In this document: positions 54,745-64,000 of the stretch, piece by piece | Numbering within the stretch: the first letter of the stretch is position 1 | How the letters are laid out: each line of letters starts with the position of its first letter | Assembly (NCBI GenBank): GCA_013076295.1 | Contig: RQOL01000699.1 | Location: 6,262,104 to 6,326,103, forward strand | DNA: 64,000 nucleotides | Direction: 5' to 3' | DNA from: Sanderia malayensis | Lineage: Eukaryota; Cnidaria; Scyphozoa; Semaeostomeae; Pelagiidae | Notes under the pieces: model-generated | What the model was told of the DNA's origin: nothing | What the model saw: only the letters and a program-made list of their open reading frames with translations | Databases searched by the model: none | Translations under genes and position numbers: made by a program

Positions 54745-54845
54745 TGCACATAACGAGCGATCGGCATCTGTAGCTTCTTGAATGTCTGTGATGGTCAGTG
54801 CTTTGGGGATAGCAGATAAGGTTGACAGGTTGACATATTCTTCGG

Positions 54846-56111
54846 CTATGGCTGCTTGGGCTGATTTGCTCGTGGCTGTTGGGTGCCTTGAAAGAAAATC
54901 GGCGGGATTTCCTGAGCCGGCTTATAGACAACATCAAACTCATAAGGTTGTAACCGGAGGACCCAACGTTTGATTGGAGCGGACGGTTTGGAATTAGTGT
55001 GTCCATAGATTACCTCTAGGGGTTTGTGGTCTGTTATCAGCGTAAACGGAGCCCCATAAACAAAAAGATGGAAATGCTCCACTGCCCAAACGATACTTAG
55101 GGCTTCTTTTTCGGTCTGCAAGTAGCGTTTTTCTACTGCAGATAGTGCTCGACTGGCATAAGAGATAACACGACATACACCAGAGTCCGAATTTTGTTGA
55201 CTGAGGATACCCGAGATACCAACTGGACTGGCATCGACCGTGATGAATGTTTTCTTTGTCACGTCGAAGTATGCCATAACTTGTGCAGAAGTTAATGCTT
55301 CTTTCAGCTTGTCAAATGCAGATTGATGCGTGTCGTTCCAGACGAAATGGGCATTTTTCTTAGTCAGTTCTCGCAAAGGCTCGGTTATTGTTGCGAAATC
55401 AGGTATGTATCGACTGCTATAGTTAACCATACCCAGGAAACTTCTCACCTCTTGTACATTTGAAGGTACTCTAGCATTCTGTAGATCGAAGACTCGCTTT
55501 GGATCAGGTTTGACTCCATCAGCTGTAAAAATTTGGCCAAAAAATGATAAAGATGTTTCCAGAAACCGACATTTTGATCCGTTGAGAGTTACGCCATTCT
55601 CTTGCAAACGGTGTAAACACGCTGATAAAGCATGGTCGTGCTCCTGTCTTGACTTTCCAAAGACCACAATATCATCATGTAGGTTGCGAACGCCTTGAAT
55701 ACCTTGTAGAGTTGTCTGTAGGGTGTGTTGAAACAGTTCACTGCTGCAGTTCATGCCATAGTGTAGTCGTTTATAACGATACGTGCCAACATGTGTACTG
55801 AAGGTTGTTATAAATCGGATGTCTTCTTTTAACTCCAGCTGGTGAAAAGCTTGGTTCAAATCTAGCTTCGAAAAGTACTGCGAACCATTGAGATCGTTGC
55901 TGACGTCATTGACGGTTGGTATGAGAAAACGAACTCGCTTTATGGCTTTATTCGCTTTGCGCATGTCCACGCGTATTCGCACGCTGTTGCCGTCTTTCTT
56001 CGGAACAGTGATTATCGGACTTACCCATGGAGTTGCTTCAGTGTCCGGGACTTTTTCGATTATGTCCTCTTGCTCTAACGTCTTTATAGCTTCAGCGACC
56101 TTTTTTCTCAA
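54846..56111 (-). CDS. Gypsy 3 reverse transcriptase and RNase H
   Basis: 421 residues beginning RKKVAEAIKTLEQEDIIEKV, the linker missing in Gypsy 1. RT: SKLDLNQAFHQLELKED (first Asp) and NLHDDIVVFGKS (active-site pair). RNase H: TVDASPVGISGILSQQ, EKEALSIVWAVEHFHLFVYG, TDHKPLEVI. The C-terminal frame change precedes the integrase linker. Confidence 0.9.
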   Translation of the reverse strand: MRKKVAEAIKTLEQEDIIEKVPDTEATPWVSPIITVPKKDGNSVRIRVDMRKANKAIKRVRFLIPTVNDVSNDLNGSQYFSKLDLNQAFHQLELKEDIRFITTFSTHVGTYRYKRLHYGMNCSSELFQHTLQTTLQGIQGVRNLHDDIVVFGKSRQEHDHALSACLHRLQENGVTLNGSKCRFLETSLSFFGQIFTADGVKPDPKRVFDLQNARVPSNVQEVRSFLGMVNYSSRYIPDFATITEPLRELTKKNAHFVWNDTHQSAFDKLKEALTSAQVMAYFDVTKKTFITVDASPVGISGILSQQNSDSGVCRVISYASRALSAVEKRYLQTEKEALSIVWAVEHFHLFVYGAPFTLITDHKPLEVIYGHTNSKPSAPIKRWVLRLQPYEFDVVYKPAQEIPPIFFQGTQQPRANQPKQP

Positions 56112-56177
56112 ATGATATGGAATTCTTCTGTGAGGTTCTGCTACAGGAGTGACGTCATTGTCGATGATGACTGTAAT

Positions 56178-56753
56178 TTAATGTCCTTTCAGCTTGCCAA
56201 GGCCTATAAAAACGCGCTCAAATCGTTTTAGTATTTCGTTTAATTTACAATCCGTAGTTTTAGGAGATGCACTTGGAGAGGCAGGAGATATTTTATTCAG
56301 ATGAAAACTAATTAGGCCTAGTTGTTGTGCAGTGGTAGCACTCATCAAATTACCGCTGTGCTCTTTGTCTACAACAAAGAATGTTGCAACATCCATTTTT
56401 CGCTTTGTTTCAATTAGGGCTTGAAATTTTCCCAAAAATTCCACAGGGCTTTCACTACTGTATGGATATGCTTTTGTTTTGGTTGCTTGCAGGTTTACTT
56501 GAAGCTTTGAATATGTGTTTCGGTCAATTACATTGATTGATGCTCCAGAATCAACCATCATATCAAACTTATAGTTTAGAACTTTCACACGAACATGAGG
56601 ACTCTTCTTATCGAGTTTATCACCAGAATATATGTATTCATCTTCAGATTCTGAGGAAGAACCCAAACGGTTTAGAGGATGAATGATTTTCCTCCTTTGA
56701 GGTTGTTGATTTGCGTTCTGGCACAGAAAGTAAATCTTTGAAATGCCCTTCAA
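56178..56753 (-). pseudogene. Gypsy 3 protease region
   Basis: DKKSPHVRVKVLNYKFDMMV, then DSGASINVIDRNTYSKL (Asp-Ser-Gly), and RFERVFIGLGKLKGH leading toward RT. The start runs out at 56753; zinc knuckles and gag are absent. Confidence 0.85.
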
Positions 56754-57489
56754 CCGGATGGTGCTCAGTGAACCAATGCTTTATTACAGCTTCTTGATTG
56801 GCCCTTTAACAAAAGTCTCTTGCGTAAGAAAATACAAATGACCTATAACTTACTGTTGCTGATTTGTTGAAACAAAACAATAAGTCAGCACCGATTTTTT
56901 AAATAAAATGAAACAATATAACAATCAGAACAAATGATATTTGGCGTGTTCAATGCCCAACCCACCACTCCACGCACAATCACGAAAGCGAAGCGAAAGT
57001 GCGAAGCTAAGCAGGTTCACTGACTGTGACTGGACCAAACAAGAGTTGTTTTTTTGATTATTTAGAGGTTAGTACGTTATTGATTTTTAAAATCTTTCTT
57101 TGCATAAACTAAATTATTTTCTTCCATAACTTAGGTTCACACGATTGTATTTAAAATTAATGTTAAGAAATTAAAAAGCCAAATCAGAGGTTGTCTGTTG
57201 CCTTTCAACAAAATGGCGCCTTAAGGTCAACTTGCGAACTGTCACTTTGCTACATTTTTCACAGTAGGTTTGTTTCAGCTTTTCTGCAATCTTTACTCGA
57301 TCGTTATATTTATTTTGTGTTGTGATGATGTTACGGACTAACATCAAAAGGATCGTTGCTACAGACTAGCAGCACAAGAATGTCAAAAAGAAACCAAAAG
57401 TTGATTTTGTTAAATGACGCCACCATTACATCATCGCGTGGGTATGAATGAGGGCTCAATTTGCCAGGCCCAACCAAAGTACAGTAGCT
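56754..57489. other. Stretch with no recognised gene
   Basis: No coding similarity. AT-rich with a GC-richer patch near 56955-57000 holding CACGAAAGCGAAGCGAAAG. It may include the 5' end of the Helentron-like element. Confidence 0.4.
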
Positions 57490-57508
57490 TGGCCAAGCGT
57501 GTGTGATA

Positions 57509-57829
57509 ATGTTGCCCTACAAATTTGTCAAGATTCTACTTGGCTCTTTTAATCAAGGTAATCCAAAATTTGGAGATACAGCTGGGAAACAATGTGTTTG
57601 TAATTCTGTGGCTGCAATTATTTTTTCAACAGTGAAAAATGTTGCTCATTGGGACAGCATAGATCTGGACATAGTACTTGATAGAGGCGATGAAATTTAT
57701 AAAAGTTTGAACACAGATAAATTTCTTTCTGTACTTGATATTCCAAAAAATATTGTTATTCAAAATTCAAATATAACTTCGCACATGCTTTCAAATGTCA
57801 CAGGAGTACTTTTTGCCCCTCAAAGTTAA
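57509..57829 (+). pseudogene. OTU-like cysteine protease domain
   Basis: MLPYKFVKILLGSFNQGNPK, then GDTAGKQCVCNSVAAIIFS, where the Cys of QCVCN is the expected nucleophile, and HWDSIDLDIVLDRGDEIYK. This matches the protease at the N-terminus of animal Helitron proteins. The expected catalytic His is not evident in this frame; a shift after GVLF near 57815 joins a second open stretch. Start codon uncertain. Confidence 0.65.
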
Positions 57830-57994
57830 GGATTTACTCATCAGGGTTTCCTGCAGCACAGGGATGTTGGCTCGGGATTTTTGTTTTTTAAAAGACAATA
57901 CTGTGTTGCCAAGTTTCTGCCAAAAACTGCTGTTTTTCTCTTTGATTCTCACAGCAGAGATCACAATGGTTAGACAGTACAAAATGGGACTTCA

Positions 57995-58462
57995 ATGCTA
58001 ATGAAATTCTCCACTTTTGGTGATGTTCAAGATTACCTTAATTGCGTATATAACTCTGGATTTCTTGATTATCCTCAATTTGAAATTCAATTTATTAAGG
58101 TTATTATGCATGACCAGCATTTATTGCAAATTTCTTCATTTTGCACCCCCAGTAAACAATCCATCAAAAGAATAAATGATTGTTGTGAGCATGCTGACAT
58201 AGCTTTCAGACCTTCTCCAACAAAACAGGCAAAGCAAAGTTTTACTGCAAACAAAAAGGTTCTGCAAAAAGAGAACTTTGGTTTAAAACTATATGTTTCA
58301 AACAAAGGTGTTTCAAAATTTAAAAGTGAAATTAAGCAAGGACCATACTTCATTTGTGTAGTATGCAACAGATGTTTGTATTATCGGACTGTTGTTTCCT
58401 ATACCATGTCAGTATCAATTGCCTCAAAACGTTACAGAAGGGGAATTAATCAAGAGTTTTAA
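57995..58462 (+). pseudogene. OTU-to-DUF6570 linker
   Basis: MKFSTFGDVQDYLNCVYNSG, then a basic region (SPTKQAKQSFTANKKVLQKE) and CVVCNRCLYYRTVVSY, a zinc-pair motif typical before DUF6570. It ends by frameshift near 58450; the partner Cys pair (YICQTCHQTLKKKK) is just downstream. Confidence 0.65.
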
Positions 58463-58477
58463 TGGGAAGTACTACAT

Positions 58478-59656
58478 TTGCCAGACATGCCATCAAACTT
58501 TAAAAAAGAAAAAAAAATTCCATGCCAGGCAGTTTGTAACAAATTAAAAGTTGATACAGTACCTAATGATATTAAGTGTTTACGACGACTTGAACAAATA
58601 CTCATATCAAAAAGAATTCTGTTTAAGAAAGTTGTTGTTATGCCAAAAGGTCAGTTTCCAAAAATGAAAGGCTCTATTTGTAATGTTCCAGTAGACTCTG
58701 ACACAGTTTGTAACACATTACCGAGGCAGACAAACAGCAATCGTGTCATTTTAATAAAGCTCAAAAGAAAGTTGCAGTATCGAGGTCATGTTATTTTTGA
58801 GCCTGTTCGGCCTGAATTGGTGTACTCAGCATTACAGTACCTGAAGCAAAACAATCCTCTTTACAGAGATATAGAGATTGAAATTGAAAGGATATCAAAT
58901 GAATTACTTAATTTTAATGAAAGTAACAATGAAGAAAGAGACACAATGTATGATGCATCTGGTACCATAAATAATGATTTAGATGATCTGGAGGAATGTG
59001 AAAATCCTTTGGATAACAATAAAATGCCTTCTAATGAGACACTACTTGTCAGTAACATTCCATTTTTGTATGAAGATGATGAAACAATGTCAATAGCTCC
59101 TGGAGAAGGAGTAACACCAGCCACTATTTCTATGGATGAACACTGTGAAGAGTTAGCATATCCACATTTGTTTCCAAATGGAAAATTTGGTTATAATAGT
59201 GAGAGAGATGAGAAGATTAGCCAGACAAAGTATTTCAAACAGCGATTATTGAATTACAGCCAGCTATTTGCTTCAGATGCAGATTACATATTTTTTGCAA
59301 CAGCTGTAATCCAACAGTTGAACTTAGCAAGTAGTATTAGTATTGCCTTAAAAAAGTCAAGTTGTTCAGGACTAACAGCAGGAATGTTAAATTCAGATTA
59401 TAAGAACTTGGTTAAATCATTTGTTGCAGAGAATAATGGCTATTCTTTTATGAAATCATTGAAAGGCTCTCCAGCATATTGGAAGAACTTTCAATATGAA
59501 GTTCTTGCCATGATAAAACAGCTAGATTTACCAACATATTTTTTGACATTATCTTGTGCTGATTTAAAGTGGAATGAACTGGTCTCAATAATATCAAAAC
59601 TTGCAGGAAAATCAATGACTGATGATGAAGTTAACAGACTCACATATTTTGAAAGA
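58478..59656 (+). pseudogene. DUF6570 and Helitron_like_N domains
   Basis: DUF6570-type: RRLEQILISKRILFKKVV, KGQFPKMKGSICNVPVD, NRVILIKLKRKLQYRGHV. Rep N-domain: EELAYPHLFPNGKFGYNSER, FKQRLLNYSQLFASDADYIF, GSPAYWKNFQYEVLAMIKQL, PTYFLTLSCADLKWNELV. It stops at LTYFERL, where a CTAG-ended insertion begins; the HUH site that should follow is absent. Confidence 0.85.
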
Positions 59657-60440
59657 CTAGCCGGGGGCGCTCGCGTACGATTCCCGGAGGGGGGCAAGTG
59701 AAAAAAATTTAATGTGGTTGGCGCACTTCGTGCGCTGCATTTGCTTACGCTCATGCCCCTTTCAACCCCACGTACAATGGGTAAGCTCGCTGCGCTCGCC
59801 TGTGGTTGGCGCACTTCGTGCGCTGCATTTGCTTACGCTCATGCCCCTTTCAACCCCACCTACAATGGGTTAGCTCGCTGCGCTCGCTTGTGGTTGGCGC
59901 ACTTCGTGCGCTGCATTCGCTTACACTCATGCCCCTTTCAACCCCACCTACAATGGGTAAGCTCGCTGCGCTCGCCTGTGGATTGGCGCACTTCGTGCAC
60001 TGCATTTGCTCCCGCTCATGCCCCTTTCAACCCCACGTACAATGGGTAAGCTCGCTGCGCTCGCCTGTGGTTGGCGCACTTCGTGCGCTGCATTTGCTTA
60101 CGCTCATGCCCCTTTCAACCCCACCTAGAATGGGTTAGCTCGCTGCGCTTGCCTGTGGTTGGCGCACTTCGTGAGCTGCATTCACTCCCACTCATGCCCC
60201 TTTCAACCCCACGTACAATGGGTAAGCTCGCTGCGCTCGCCTGTGATTGGCGCACTTCGTGCGCTGCATTCGCTTACGCCCATGCCCCTTTCAACCCCAC
60301 CTACAATGGGTAAGCTCGCTGCGCTCGCCTGTGGATTGGCGCACTTCATGTGCTGCATTTGCTTACGCCTTTTACCTTGTCATGCCACAGTTATGGTTGA
60401 GAAAGTGCTCTCCTGCTGTTATCTTTGCAAACAGTAATCT
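59657..60440 (-). mobile_element. Hairpin satellite insertion in Rep
   Basis: Minus-strand 3' end: CTAG (59657-59660) followed by T, with GGCGCTCGCG-rich sequence next to it and GGCAAGTGAAAAAAATTTAA matching the 3' end of the 14418 element. The rest is the 88-bp array. The right edge is uncertain between 60370 and 60445; no TC start identified. Confidence 0.65.
59715..60370. repeat. 88-bp tandem array with central hairpin, 7.5 copies
   Basis: Unit starts at 59715, 59803, 59891, 59979, 60068, 60156, 60244 and 60332. Each has GCGCACTTCGTGCGC (6-bp stem, TTC loop) or a variant, GCTCATGCCCCTTTCAACCC, and GCTCGCTGCGCTCGCCTG. ORFs through it are artefacts. Confidence 0.95.
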
Positions 60441-60442
60441 CC

Positions 60443-61289
60443 ACAGTATCGTTACAAAATTTTTCGTTCTAAAGATGAACTTTTGGAACTTCCAGAAGAC
60501 AGTACTGATGTCTTTAAGCAGTCAATGATCGACCATTATTGTGATAGGCCAAACAAAACATTCAAAAATAGTGCTTTTGGGGTTGTTTCAAATATTTGTT
60601 TTGCAGAGTTTTTGGCACATTATTTTGTGGACTATTCATTGAAAGAGGTGGATGATTCTCAGCCTGAAATATTGCAAAGTTTTGAGAATAAAAAGGAAAA
60701 TTTACTTCAGTACCCCCCAATTTTGCCACTGATGTCATCAAAGAAAAAGCTTGTATGCAGAAAAAGGAGGGCTGTGTTAAGGTACCATGTTCCAAGTAAA
60801 CAAAAACAGCTTGAGAAATATGCGCATCATCTGTTGTTAATGTTTATGCCGTTTCGATCTGAAGCTGAACTTTGCAGTACAGTTAATGGCACATACATTT
60901 CAAAAATATCAGAACAAGGTATAGTTGATATCATTAACAAGAACAAATTCAAATTTGAACCTTTTGGTGAAGCAATTGGCATTGCTATGGCAAACTTCAA
61001 AAGTAATCAAAGTGATGATGTAACAAGTCACCTGGAAGATGATGAAATAGGCGCATGTAATGAAAACGAGACGACTGACTTAACTGGTGAAAATACAGAA
61101 CAAGTTTCAGTGGCCAGAAATTTTAATGTAGCTCCACTCCTGAGTGATGATGAACTCACAGAAAAAATAGATTCAGCTTTTCAAGCAAAGCTTTCAAGAA
61201 AAGCTTTCAAGCTTTTCAAGCTCTTCAGCTTTTCTAGCTCTTCAGCTTTTCTCTTAATGTTGAGCAACTTGACATATTTAAAACAGTAA
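60443..61289 (+). pseudogene. Helentron Rep-helicase middle region
   Basis: Resumes downstream of the Rep active sites: LPEDSTDVFKQSMIDHYCDR, SNICFAEFLAHYFVDYSL, RKRRAVLRYHVPSKQKQLEK, YAHHLLLMFMPFRSEAEL, and an acidic stretch. A short duplication of AAAGCTTTCAAG/CTTTTC-type sequence near 61190-61250 changes the end. Confidence 0.8.
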
Positions 61290-61309
61290 ATAAATGGGGA
61301 AGACAACAC

Positions 61310-61530
61310 TTGAAAAGCATGTCATCAGTTAGTGATTTCACAGTACAACCACTCCATTTAATTATAACAGGAAACGGAAGATGTGGTAAATCTTACCTTG
61401 TAGGAACAATTTATGAGTCTCTGCGAAAAGTGCTTTCTTATAATGCACATGACCTTGACAAAGAAAGGGTGCTGTTACTTGCACCAACTGGGATAGCTGC
61501 AATAAATATTGGTGGCACCTAGCTGCAATA
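61310..61530 (+). pseudogene. Helentron helicase, Walker A part
   Basis: LIITGNGRCGKSYLVGTIYE (Walker A) and RVLLLAPTGIAAINIGGT (motif Ia). It stops at 61520, where a 30-bp direct duplication (AGCTGCAATAAATATTGGTGG-type) marks a deletion joining directly to the C-terminal half; Walker B is lost. Confidence 0.85.
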
Positions 61531-61543
61531 GCTGCAATAAATA

Positions 61544-62107
61544 TTGGTGGTACATATTTTTGCTGAAAATAACCCAGCCAACCAACACAATCTTGAAATG
61601 CTTTATACAATTGCCAATCCCATTTTTGAAGCTAAATCCATTGATCAAATTCCTGATAATGTTTCTGGAATTAATGTTGAAGAGGCTCTTAACAGAAAGC
61701 AAAGTCAAACTGGAGGGCCCCCAAGGGAGCTTCTTCTAAAAGTTGGTGCCAGGGTAATGTTAACAAATAATATTAGCATTGAAGACAGACTGATCAATGG
61801 TCAAATAGGAACAATTTTTGGCCTTAAAACAGATTCATGGAAAAAAGTTCAAATCATTTATGTACAATTTGATGATTCAAATGCTGGAGTTCAGCATATG
61901 GCTAAAAACTCTTTTTCAAGAGATAATCGTGTTGTACCAATAGAGCAAGTGGAGACTGATATTCATTTGAATGCATTCAAGCACTCATCAGCTGTTATTA
62001 AAAGATTGCAGTTCCCCCTAATGCTAGCATGGGCGTGCACAGTACACAAAGTACAAGGCTTAACATTAGAAAAGGCTGTAGTGAGTTTCACATGCACATG
62101 CCATTAG
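61544..62107 (+). pseudogene. Helentron helicase, C-terminal part
   Basis: VHIFAENNPANQHNLEML, LLLKVGARVMLTNNISIEDR, LINGQIGTIFGL, FPLMLAWACTVHKVQGLTLE. These are PIF1 motifs IV-VI. The frame ends shortly before the endonuclease, with a one-base change at about 62095. Confidence 0.85.
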
Positions 62108-62672
62108 CAAACTAAGTTCTTTACTTGCATCAGACACTTTGCTATTCACAGAAACACAAATAAAGCCAAAAGATCAGGTGGATTCTATTTCACGCATTTT
62201 GAGAGAATTTAATATTATTTATGACAATGATGAGGATAAGCACAGTAGCATGCCATGCTGCCATACTGTGAAGGTAGATGTAGTTAATCATGAACATATA
62301 ATTTCTGGTTTCACTCAAGTCACTTTTACAAAGACACTTTTTAATGCGTCAGGCATCACTTTCCTTCTTGTATACAGAAAACCAAATATGCCACGCTATG
62401 GCTTTTTGGAAGCACTAACTTATTTAGTTGGAAGTAGAGAAATTGATATTGTCCTTGGAGATATGAACACAAATGGTATGCTTGAAACCCCAATATCCCA
62501 ATTTCTTGAAGAAAAGTATGAACTTCTTATAGGAGAACCTACTCACATATCAGGATCAATGTTGGACCAAGTATATGTCAGTAAAAAACTTTGTGCAGAG
62601 TTTCATATTCAAGCATCAACATGTACAACATATTTTTCAGATCATGATGCAGTGAAGGTTAAAATGTTTTAG
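62102..62672 (+). CDS. Helentron endonuclease (EEP/APE-like)
   Basis: KLSSLLASDTLLFTETQIKP has the catalytic Glu; FLLVYRKPNMPRYGFLEAL; DIVLGDMNTNG (GDxN); YSDHDAV-type motif near the end (TYFSDHDAVKVKM). This is the exonuclease-endonuclease-phosphatase fold that defines Helentrons. The first conserved strand is not complete. It lies in the same reading direction as the helicase and was probably fused to it. Confidence 0.82.
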
Positions 62673-63048
62673 AAAAGCATTTGTGTACATTTTAAATGTA
62701 TATACATTTTATGTTTTTTATTTTTGATGACCAAATACAGCAGCACACAATAGATTAAACTTACCCACCAACAGCAGACATCTGCCTCCCAATTTTGTTT
62801 CAAAGTTTTTTACATTAAATAGTATCCTTCCCCACCCTAACCACAAATCGTTTCTGAGGTTAATGCACATAATCCTGCTAAAACACATGACAAGAAATTA
62901 AAATATGGTTAATCTACATTTGATAAAAATATTAGTGAGACATGGAATGAGAGAACAAGGCAATTTTTATGAATGGACGGATTGATGGATTTGGTTGCAT
63001 TTTCTGCTTTTTATATGTTTTAATGATTTTTATTATTGCTTATTCCAG
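62673..63048. other. AT-rich spacer or intron
   Basis: Ends in a pyrimidine-rich tract and TATTCCAG, a consensus splice acceptor for the OB-fold exon. No coding sequence. Confidence 0.5.
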
Positions 63049-63722
63049 ATTACTGTGGCTACATTGTTAAAGTAACAGATGTTATGCACAGTACAGCAGG
63101 GAATCCATATTATGATGTCCAAGTGAAAGTCGCTGCAGACAAAGCTTTTACTGTAAGATTCATGCTGAAGTCAAACAGTGGTGTCAAGAGACAATCTTTT
63201 GAGGAGAAAATGGAAAACTGTGAGCCTGTTGCTTTGAAGAATCTAACATTAACTGATTCTGGCATGGAATTTTTTAATGCATTTAAAGGAAGTGAAGTTT
63301 TATCAGTTGTGGGCTGTGTTGATTTTCAGCCAGATGATCGCACATCAATTGATCTTATTGACCTTCAGTCAAAAGATCATGGCTTGTTTCACATTTGTGG
63401 TCAGATTAAATGGACCGGACCAGAAATTGCAGTTGACATAAACAGAAAGAGAAGTCTTGAATTTACTGAAAGTGCCAGCTCTCCAGTGAGCAAGAAAGTG
63501 AGAGAAGCACTGATTTGTGATGGAACATTGTCTTTTCCCATTTCAATTTGGGAGGCACTGATTGACATGGAAGAGGATACATGTATGGTGGCCCACAGGG
63601 GCCAATGTATTTATTATGCTAAAACAACCATAATTTTTTTCTTAAGCAATAAAAAAACATTTGAGATTAAAAAAAAATTTGAAATTAAAAAAATTCCATA
63701 CATAAGTTTTTTAATTTTTTAA
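63049..63722 (+). CDS. RPA-like OB-fold protein of the Helentron region
   Basis: DYCGYIVKVTDVMHSTAGNP, YYDVQVKVAADKAFTVRFML, CEPVALKNLTLTDSGMEFF: a single OB fold of the kind found beside animal Helitrons and resembling the single-strand binding unit of RPA70. The middle has KKVREALICDGTLSFPIS. The true end is unclear after about 63630; the Lys/Ile/Phe-rich end is AT-rich read-through, possibly past an unused donor. No zinc site seen. Confidence 0.6.
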
Positions 63723-63725
63723 AAT

Positions 63726-63909
63726 ATATTTTAATTTAATTAAATTTTTTACTTTGCATTTAACTTCAATTTAAAAAAACTTGGTAGCCCATGAAGGCCA
63801 TAGCAACAACATAGCAACAGCCTCGTTTCAATTATCAGTTCCCGCAGGGCTGGAAAAGTCAAACTGCACGAACTTCGAATCGAACATTGTCTGTGCATAA
63901 TTTTTGGTC
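63726..63909. other. Upstream region of the next gene
   Basis: Very AT-rich to 63780, then a GC-richer leader. No defined promoter motif. Confidence 0.4.
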
Positions 63910-64000
63910 ATGTCTAAAAGAAAACACGGCAATGCGGATTGGAATAAATTCAGAGAGAAATTGGCAAATAAGCGAAAAGGTAAGGGAGACAAAAGCAATG
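63910..64000 (+). CDS. First exon of a downstream gene (partial)
   Basis: ATG at 63910 with G at -3 and T at +4; 23 codons (MSKRKHGNADWNKFREKLAN ...) to donor AAAG/GTAAGGGAG at 63979. Basic N-terminus. The position after an OB-fold copy suggests a second gene of the same type, but one exon is not enough to say. Confidence 0.55.
   Translation, partial: MSKRKHGNADWNKFREKLANKRKGKGDKSN

Larger units (their letters stand above)
53493..56753 (-). mobile_element. Gypsy retrotransposon 3, LTRs not found
   Basis: Same broad group as Gypsy 1 (KRAB-A/Mag-like). Has protease, RT, RNase H and integrase in order, but most gag is missing and no LTR pair or target duplication was found in 53300-57000. Protein identity to Gypsy 1 is moderate, so it is a different, older family member. 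Confidence 0.88.
57490..63725 (+). mobile_element. Helentron-like rolling-circle element 2
   Basis: Plus-strand order: OTU-like cysteine protease, DUF6570, Helitron_like_N, PIF1 helicase, apurinic-type endonuclease, RPA-like OB fold. Helitrons of sea anemones, sea urchins and fish are known to carry OTU and endonuclease domains. Termini were not identified. Inactive: the Rep catalytic core is replaced by a satellite-bearing insertion and the helicase has a deletion. Confidence 0.82.

Noticed and set aside
59714..60528. Several ORFs with MAHFVRCI/ACGWRTSCAAFAYAHAPF repeats
   Set aside because: Read-through of the 88-bp satellite.

Overview
The window is eukaryotic and almost certainly from an invertebrate metazoan. 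Genes have GT-AG introns, there are no bacterial operons, and nearly all sequence is nested transposable elements. The mix (copia, BEL/Pao, Gypsy, a CR1/L2-type LINE, two Helitron types, and TIR elements with a FEN/XPG-like nuclease) is what I would expect in a cnidarian, perhaps an anthozoan. That taxon is an inference from element types. No conserved host housekeeping gene was recognised.

Layout. 1-3227: a DNA element with ~195-bp terminal inverted repeats (TIRs) whose only protein is a zinc-binding, FEN1/XPG-like nuclease. 3392-6270: 5'-truncated copia. 6273-7937: a MADF-like exon and small MITE-like repeats. 7938-8882 (-): a small spliced gene found only from splice sites. 9146-10066: 5' end of a second copia with a half-tRNA primer site. 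10078-10985: short Helitron-like element. 10997-13640: decayed BEL/Pao. 14053-20269: a tandemly duplicated multi-exon P-loop gene, now a pseudogene, whose first copy is interrupted by a 2.3-kb Helitron-like element full of CATA/CCCTAC repeats.

20270-33954 (-): a 13.7-kb Helitron with 3' CTAG, an adjacent imperfect hairpin, and a 5' TC end. It was hit twice. A Gypsy element (22408-26618, 5-bp target duplication GAAGC) sits in the helicase, and a 2.03-kb giant inverted-repeat element (28250-30278, 3-bp duplication GAT) splits the Rep tyrosine motif. 33959-34770: palindrome and tandem repeats. 35216-42504: a BEL/Pao element whose 3' end and downstream flank are inverted; both LTRs are 216 bp and keep the same 5-bp target duplication.

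42600-51093: pieces of an unrecognised acidic-tailed gene, with a Gypsy element (43485-50859) inserted exactly at a splice acceptor. That Gypsy was itself hit by a LINE in its reverse-transcriptase active site. 53493-56753 (-): third Gypsy. 57490-63725: a second, Helentron-like rolling-circle element (OTU-like protease, DUF6570/Rep, PIF1 helicase, endonuclease, RPA-like OB fold); its Rep catalytic core is replaced by an 88-bp hairpin satellite. 63910 to the end: first exon of another gene.

Two threads join separate loci. First, the FEN/XPG-like family occurs as the 1-3227 element and as inverted C-terminal exons in the arms of the 28250-30278 element. Second, one hairpin motif (type GCGCAC-TTC-GTGCGC, not always perfectly paired) sits at Helitron-type CTAG ends and seeds the satellites at 10.1, 14.5 and 59.7 kb, with paired base changes between two of the loci.
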